Below are positions 31,303-35,301 of a stretch of 35,301 bases of DNA, one piece after another (position 1 is the first letter of the stretch; each line of letters begins with the position of its first letter). The stretch lies in NCBI GenBank assembly GCA_946491915.1, contig CAMLYR010000008.1, positions 1 through 35,301 on the forward strand. The letters are read 5' to 3'. The notes below the pieces were generated by a model. The model saw only the letters and a list, made by a program, of their open reading frames with translations. It was not told the origin of the DNA and did not search any database. Source of the DNA: an uncultured Clostridium sp. (GTDB taxonomy: Bacteria > Bacillota_A > Clostridia > TANB77 > CAG-508). The position numbers and the translations under genes are program-made.

Positions 31303-31938
31303 TCATACGGTTAATTCTACATTTTCTAATGGAATTACTGTTATTGTTTTTAGTTTCATTTTCTTTGCGACAATATAAGATACTGCACCACTCAGAATTT
31401 GATTATTCCGATCTACTATTACGATTTTTTTAAACATGCCTGTTTCCTCATAATATTTTCTCACTTTCTTGTATTTTGTATCACTGTAATTAGGCGTCCA
31501 CAATAACTTTAAATCAGATACTTTCCGTTCTTCTATCCAATCTATCGGAATATGATATTTTCCCTTCTTCTTTAATTTTTCTTGATGTTTTTGTACCTTT
31601 TCTAAATATTTTTCTTTTTCTTCTTGCTTTTTCTTTAAATATTTCCGAAATTCCTTTGATGTTAGATTTCCTTTTGTTCTATTACATTTTTTACAACATG
31701 GCAATAGATTATTGGGAATTGTTGGACCTCCTAATTCCTGAGGATACATATGGTCTAGTGTCATTTTTTTCTTTTCCTTTTCTTTTTTACAATAGCCACA
31801 TATATTCCGCCCTTTCATTTGATAGGTCAACTCGTACATTATATCAGAAAACGCTATATACCGCATGATTTTTAAAATCCTATTTTCAATTACTGCTACT
31901 CCCTCCATTGAAAATTTTTCTGGTAAATCAACAATCAT
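31303..31938 (-). CDS. HNH nuclease with ParB-like C-terminal segment
   Basis: The 211 residues have a well-formed HNH core with a zinc knuckle: ICGYC (C47, C50), TLDHMYPQELGG (D62-H63), NNLLPCCKKCN (N77, C82, C85) and K89 in NRTKG. A basic, Lys/Glu-rich helical linker follows (about 95-130). The last 40 residues, IVIVDRNNQILSGAVSYIVA and KKMKLKTITVIPL, resemble the ParB/Srx beta-strand plus helix pattern 'vdd.n.IldG..Ry.Aak.lgl..ipvi'. The fusion looks deliberate, but the ParB part is only partial. The ATG follows AGGAGG. It is convergent with gatD and separated from nrdG by the nrd terminator. Target unknown. Confidence 0.85.
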   Translation of the reverse strand: MIVDLPEKFSMEGVAVIENRILKIMRYIAFSDIMYELTYQMKGRNICGYCKKEKEKKKMTLDHMYPQELGGPTIPNNLLPCCKKCNRTKGNLTSKEFRKYLKKKQEEKEKYLEKVQKHQEKLKKKGKYHIPIDWIEERKVSDLKLLWTPNYSDTKYKKVRKYYEETGMFKKIVIVDRNNQILSGAVSYIVAKKMKLKTITVIPLENVELTV

Positions 31939-32006
31939 TTCTTTTTACCTCCTGCCTTTTTTTCAATTATATCAACAAGCTTTTAGAATTTCAATCAATA
32001 TATTAA

Positions 32007-32064
32007 AAAGAGACATATATTAAATAGAAAATACTTTATTTTCAATCTAATTTCATGTCTCTTT
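32007..32064 (-). terminator. Terminator of nrdD-nrdG
   Basis: Outer arms AAAGAGACAT and ATGTCTCTTT (32007-32016, 32055-32064) and an inner GAAAATA/TATTTTC stem form a long hairpin. On the minus strand it is followed by TTAATATATTG. It lies seven nt after the nrdG stop. Confidence 0.7.
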
Positions 32065-32070
32065 CTTTTT

Positions 32071-32592
32071 TTACAATTTAAATTCTACTGGTTTGTGCTC
32101 TTTTAGACTTTCTTGAACATCTAAAATTCTTTGATTTGAAGAACCTCTAAATCTAAGGCTTAAATCCTTTTTATCTTCTTCAAACTTACCATCTACCACG
32201 ACATCTATATATTTCAAAAGCTCTTTTGTAGTTTCATTATTAGGAGCCATTTTTTCTACAACATCTTTTTCAAAATCAAAGCCTGTATAACACCATATAT
32301 TTTTGTCAGGGAATTTCTCTTTTACTTTTTTGACTAATGGTAAAAGTCCTTCTTGATTTTGTTTTTCTAAAGGTTCTCCTCCCAAAAGAGATAATCCTGA
32401 AATATAGTCATGATCTAGATAGTTGATTACTTGGTCTATTTGTTCATCTGTAAATTTATTACCATAATCAAAATCCCATGCACATTCATTAAAGCATCCT
32501 TTACAATGATGATTACATCCACTTACAAATACGGATACTCTAACCCCTTCTCCATTTGCTACATCTACTCTTTTTATATCTGCATAATTCAT
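32071..32592 (-). CDS. nrdG: Anaerobic ribonucleotide reductase activating protein (radical SAM)
   Basis: It creates the glycyl radical on NrdD using SAM and a 4Fe-4S cluster. The 173 residues have the radical-SAM triad C26-x3-C30-x2-C33 in SGCNHHCKGCFNECAWDF, SLLGGEPL (SAM-binding GGEP), and the IWCYTGFDFE stretch seen in NrdG. The length is normal. The ATG follows AGAGGGAT. It follows nrdD after a 76-nt gap that holds a perfect 10-bp inverted repeat. Confidence 0.97.
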   Translation of the reverse strand: MNYADIKRVDVANGEGVRVSVFVSGCNHHCKGCFNECAWDFDYGNKFTDEQIDQVINYLDHDYISGLSLLGGEPLEKQNQEGLLPLVKKVKEKFPDKNIWCYTGFDFEKDVVEKMAPNNETTKELLKYIDVVVDGKFEEDKKDLSLRFRGSSNQRILDVQESLKEHKPVEFKL

Positions 32593-32624
32593 ATTCTATC
32601 CCTCTTTTCTCCCTTTAGGTGATT

Positions 32625-32658
32625 TTGGAACGTTTTGGTATAATCCTTAACGTTCCAA
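32625..32658. repeat. Inverted repeat between nrdD and nrdG
   Basis: Perfect arms TTGGAACGTT (32625-32634) and AACGTTCCAA (32649-32658) flank a 14-nt loop. It lies 10 nt after the nrdD stop. There is only a short T-run on the plus side, so it may be a processing or stability hairpin. Confidence 0.6.
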
Positions 32659-32668
32659 TTTTCTTGTT

Positions 32669-34795
32669 TTATAAATGCATTACTCTTTGTTTAATTTCTT
32701 TTGTTTTTCCTGCATTCCAGAAGTTTTCCCCTAAATATCCACAAGTTCTTCTAACAACTGTCATTTTTGAATGATCTTTGTTTCCACAATTTGGACATTC
32801 CCATTCATTGTCTTTATTTAAGATAATCTCTCCATCAAATCCACAAACATGACAGTAATCTGATTTTGTATTAAATTCAGCATATTGAATATTATCATAG
32901 ATAAATTTAACAGCTGTTTCTAATGCATCAATATTTTTTTGCATATTTGGTATTTCAATATATGAAATAGCTCCACCTGAAGATATTTTTTGGAATTCAC
33001 TTTCGAATCCAAGTTTTTCAAATGCATCAATTTTCTCTCTTACATCTACATGGTATGAATTTGTGTAATATCCTTTATCTGTTACATCTTTGATTGTACC
33101 AAATTTTTCTTTATCAATTCTAGCAAATTTGTAGCATAAGCTTTCTGCTGGTGTTCCATATAATGCAAATCCAATATTGGTTTCTTTTTTCCATCTATCT
33201 ACTGTTTCTCTTAAATGTCTCATAACTCTAATTGCAAAATCATGTCCTTCTGGTGTTGTGTGTGATACTCCTTTCATCACTTTTGTCATTTCATATATAC
33301 CAATATATCCTAATGAAATGGTTGAATATCCACCATATAATAATTTGTCTATTTTCTCACCTTTTGCTAATCTTGCAATAGCACCATATTGCCAGTGAAT
33401 TGGACTAATGTCTGAATGTGTTCCAAGTAATGCATAATGTCTACACATTAAAGCTTCTTTACATAGTTCTAGTCTTTCATCTAATAATTTCCAGAATTTA
33501 TCTTCATCACCATCTGCAACAATCGCTACTTGTGGTAAGTTGATACTAACAACACCTTGATTAAATCTTCCTTCAAATTGATAGTTTCCATTTTCATCTT
33601 TCCAAGGTGATAAGAAACTTCTACAACCCATTGGACTAAATACATTACCTTCATAATTTTCTTTCATTTTCTTAGCTGAGATATAATCTGGGTACATTCT
33701 CTTTGCTGAACATTTAACAGCTAATTTTGTTAAATAATCATATTCTCCACCTTTTAGACAGTTACATTCATCTAACACATATACTAGTTTTGGAAATGCT
33801 GGTGTTACATATACGCCTGCTTCGTTTTTAATACCTTGATATCTTTGTCTTAGTACTTCTTCAATAATCATTGCATTTTCTTTAATGTATGGATCTCCAT
33901 CTTCTAGATGTAAGAATAACGTTACAAATGGAGATTGTCCATTCGTTGTCATTAATGTATTGATTTGATATTGAATTGTTTGTACACCTGCTTTTAATTC
34001 TGCTTTTAATCTATCTTGTACTAAATCTTCTATGATGTTATCAGATAATTTTCCTTTATATTTTTTCTCTATTTCTGATTTGAATTTATTATAGCTTTTT
34101 CTTAAATATTTTCCTAAATGTTTTAAGTCTACTGATTGTCCACCATATTGGTTACTTGCAACTGCTGCAATAATTTGTGTTGTAACTGTACATGCTACTT
34201 GGAAACTCTTTGGACTTTCTATCATTTTTCCGTTCATAACGGTTCCATTATCTAACATATCTGCTATATTAATTAAACAACAGTTAAAGATTGGTTGTAC
34301 AAAATAATCGGCGTCGTGGAAATGTAAAACTCCATCAGCGTCTGCTTTGGCAATTTTTTCTGGTAATAATAATCTTCTTGTTAAATCTCTTGATACTTCA
34401 CCTGCAATATAATCTCTTTGTGTTGAAGCAAGTAATGTATTTTTATTTGAGTTTTCCTCTGCTAGTTCTTTATTTTCATTTCTGATTAACCCTAATATGG
34501 TTTCATCAGTTGTATTTTGTTTTCTGACTAATGCTCTTGTATATCTATATACAATATATTTTTTAGCTAATTCATATTTTTCAATTTCCATTAATTTTTC
34601 TTCGATGATATCTTGGATATCTTCAACTAACATTCTTTTTTTATTTAATTCTTCTATATATTGAATAATTCCTTTTATATCTTCCTTATTCGCTCTCTCT
34701 TTTGGTTTTACCTCCTGATTTGCTTTTTCGATTGCTGTTTGAATTTTTGCTCTATCATAGTCTACAGCTCTTCCATCCCTCTTAATAACTTTCAT
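32669..34795 (-). CDS. nrdD: Anaerobic (class III) ribonucleoside-triphosphate reductase
   Basis: Oxygen-sensitive glycyl-radical enzyme that makes dNTPs from NTPs under anaerobic conditions. The 708 residues begin with an ATP-cone (MKVIKRDGRAVDYDRAKIQ), the allosteric site; then the catalytic barrel with FNCCLINIADML and RSFLSPWKDENG. The C-terminal zinc site CHVCGF...CPNCGN is followed by the glycyl-radical motif RRTCGYLG, with G686 aligning by position with G681 of E. coli NrdD. The ATG follows AGGAGG. It is the first gene of nrdD-nrdG and shares its upstream region with a Crp/Fnr-type regulator. Confidence 0.98.
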   Translation of the reverse strand: MKVIKRDGRAVDYDRAKIQTAIEKANQEVKPKERANKEDIKGIIQYIEELNKKRMLVEDIQDIIEEKLMEIEKYELAKKYIVYRYTRALVRKQNTTDETILGLIRNENKELAEENSNKNTLLASTQRDYIAGEVSRDLTRRLLLPEKIAKADADGVLHFHDADYFVQPIFNCCLINIADMLDNGTVMNGKMIESPKSFQVACTVTTQIIAAVASNQYGGQSVDLKHLGKYLRKSYNKFKSEIEKKYKGKLSDNIIEDLVQDRLKAELKAGVQTIQYQINTLMTTNGQSPFVTLFLHLEDGDPYIKENAMIIEEVLRQRYQGIKNEAGVYVTPAFPKLVYVLDECNCLKGGEYDYLTKLAVKCSAKRMYPDYISAKKMKENYEGNVFSPMGCRSFLSPWKDENGNYQFEGRFNQGVVSINLPQVAIVADGDEDKFWKLLDERLELCKEALMCRHYALLGTHSDISPIHWQYGAIARLAKGEKIDKLLYGGYSTISLGYIGIYEMTKVMKGVSHTTPEGHDFAIRVMRHLRETVDRWKKETNIGFALYGTPAESLCYKFARIDKEKFGTIKDVTDKGYYTNSYHVDVREKIDAFEKLGFESEFQKISSGGAISYIEIPNMQKNIDALETAVKFIYDNIQYAEFNTKSDYCHVCGFDGEIILNKDNEWECPNCGNKDHSKMTVVRRTCGYLGENFWNAGKTKEIKQRVMHL

Positions 34796-34827
34796 TTCAC
34801 ATTTCCTCCTTCGATTAGTATGGTTAC

Positions 34828-34833
34828 ATTATA
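34828..34833 (-). promoter_or_regulatory. -10 box of nrdD-nrdG
   Basis: A perfect TATAAT on the minus strand with no recognisable -35 box 16-18 nt upstream (34851-34856 reads ACGGAA). The centre of the dyad at 34855-34868 is 28.5 nt upstream of the -10 start, close to the 29.5 nt of class II FNR/CRP promoters. Confidence 0.65.
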
Positions 34834-34854
34834 CCCCTACCATTTTTATTTTCC

Positions 34855-34868
34855 GTTGCAAAAGCAAC
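34855..34868. promoter_or_regulatory. FNR-like operator upstream of nrdD
   Basis: GTTGC-AAAA-GCAAC is a perfect dyad with an N4 centre, the layout of FNR-type sites (TTGAT-N4-ATCAA). Read on the minus strand it is TGTTGCTTTTGCAAC, identical over 15 nt to 34977-34991. Its position suggests class II activation of nrdD. Confidence 0.65.
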
Positions 34869-34931
34869 ACATTATGAAAAAAAACTTTTTTCAGTTCTTA
34901 ATCTCTTTCACCTCTAGGTATTTTTCTTTTA

Positions 34932-34964
34932 TTACAAATATGTTACAAAAATATTACAAAAATA
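34932..34964. repeat. Three 11-nt tandem repeats between the two operators
   Basis: TTACAAATATG, TTACAAAAATA and TTACAAAAATA lie head to tail, one helical turn apart (34932-34942, 34943-34953, 34954-34964). The phased A-runs suggest intrinsic bending or an UP-like or protein-binding array. Confidence 0.6.
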
Positions 34965-34977
34965 TTTTTATCAATTT

Positions 34978-34991
34978 GTTGCTTTTGCAAC
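34978..34991. promoter_or_regulatory. FNR-like operator over the -35 box of the regulator gene
   Basis: GTTGC-TTTT-GCAAC has the same half-sites and N4 centre as the nrdD site. It covers the regulator's predicted -35 box (34979-34984), a repressor position. Confidence 0.65.
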
Positions 34992-35007
34992 TTTTTTAAT
35001 GTATAAT
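34979..35007 (+). promoter_or_regulatory. Promoter of the Crp/Fnr-family regulator gene
   Basis: TTGCTT (34979-34984), a 17-nt spacer and a perfect TATAAT (35002-35007). The start would be near 35014, 23 nt before the GTG start codon. Confidence 0.7.
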
Positions 35008-35036
35008 GCTTATGTAATTTTAAAGGAGGAAAACAC

Positions 35037-35301
35037 GTGAACACCAACTTTGACATAGAAAACTTCATTCTTGACTTTTCAAATTCTTGTCAAAAAAAGC
35101 AAAAAAAGGTCTTTAGCAAAAATGAAGTTGTTACAACTTATATTAAAAACCGAAATCAATTATGTATATTGTTAGATGGACATGCTGATTTAGTGCGTTA
35201 TGACTTAAATGGCAATCGAACCATTGTAGAACATTTTTCAAAAAATGCTCTTTTTGGTGAAGTATTTTATACGATTACAACAAATAATGAATTATTGGTT
35301 G
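35037..35301 (+). CDS. Crp/Fnr-family transcriptional regulator, N-terminal part (runs off the right edge)
   Basis: The start is GTG seven nt after AAAGGAGG. The 88 visible codons give NTNFDIENFILDFSNSC, then the cNMP-binding-type beta-barrel: a strand-rich NQLCILLDGHADLVRYDLNG, NRTIVEHFSKNALFGEVF. This is the usual sensor fold of Crp/Fnr proteins (ILLDGHADLVRYD...FGEVF), but the cAMP-specific phosphate-binding motif (GELALxxxxPRxA) is not present. The HTH domain is outside the window. Two Cys residues occur, not arranged as the FNR cluster. The two GTTGC-N4-GCAAC dyads in the shared upstream region are its most likely sites. It is divergent from nrdD. Confidence 0.85.
   Translation, partial: MNTNFDIENFILDFSNSCQKKQKKVFSKNEVVTTYIKNRNQLCILLDGHADLVRYDLNGNRTIVEHFSKNALFGEVFYTITTNNELLV

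Noticed and set aside
34921..34999. CRISPR-like array from the 11-nt repeats near nrdD
   Set aside because: The units are adjacent with no spacers and there are only three; this is a promoter-type tandem repeat.

Overview
The window is AT-rich, low-GC DNA, and almost every gene has an AGGAGG-type ribosome binding site. It carries a complete spoIIIA operon, an oxygen-sensitive class III ribonucleotide reductase (nrdD-nrdG), a T-box leader and a MurT/GatD pair. This points to an anaerobic, endospore-forming member of the Bacillota (Clostridia). I cannot name a genus from the sequence. Most genes lie on the minus strand; the plus-strand exceptions are a small XRE regulator, the P-type ATPase, a toxin-antitoxin remnant, murT-gatD and the Crp/Fnr regulator at the right edge.

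Layout from left to right: (1) 1-3373: the N-terminal half of an isoleucyl-tRNA synthetase gene, preceded by a small anchored-protein gene and an Ile T-box leader, then two small membrane-protein genes. (2) 3481-7860: a fatty-acid initiation cluster read accC, accD, accA, fabI on the minus strand, with a good sigma-A promoter and a divergent XRE regulator whose intergenic region holds a 15-bp palindrome. (3) 8106-13707: spoIIIAA to spoIIIAH, the mother-cell part of the SpoIIIA-SpoIIQ channel, with unusual palindromes in its intercistronic gaps. (4) 13740-14220: a non-coding stretch with a MITE-like inverted repeat and two terminator-like hairpins. (5) 14222-22299: a run of minus-strand genes: an anchored extracytoplasmic protein, YebC, an SDR, two unknown proteins, a PHP phosphatase, a histidine phosphatase, a TGS1-like methyltransferase and a ZIP transporter. 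(6) 22499-26665: an AIM24 protein, a divergent MgtA-like ATPase and a YfcE-like phosphodiesterase. (7) 26843-28913: a DUF4116-repeat protein, a UMPH-1/cN-III type nucleotidase, and a RelB/RelE-like module whose toxin is frameshifted. (8) 29112-31938: murT-gatD and an HNH protein with a ParB-like tail. (9) 32071-35301: nrdG, nrdD and a divergent, truncated Crp/Fnr-family regulator.

The strongest unexplained signal is in the nrdD/regulator intergenic region. Two identical FNR-like dyads (GTTGC-N4-GCAAC) sit there: one at a class II activator distance from the nrdD -10 box, the other over the -35 box of the regulator's own gene. This suggests a self-limiting regulator that switches on anaerobic dNTP synthesis. 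Other points of interest are a T-box leader that reads through a membrane-protein gene before ileS, two families of short palindromic intergenic elements, a dispersed repeat present in the accC leader and downstream of the anchored-protein gene, an MgtA with an altered M4 ion-binding motif, and several proteins of families more typical of eukaryotes (TGS1-like, UMPH-1-like).

Start codons were re-chosen from ribosome binding sites for accC, spoIIIAA, spoIIIAB, the anchored protein, the histidine phosphatase, the ZIP transporter, AIM24, mgtA, yfcE and the antitoxin. Function calls rest on motifs recognised by eye; no database search was run.
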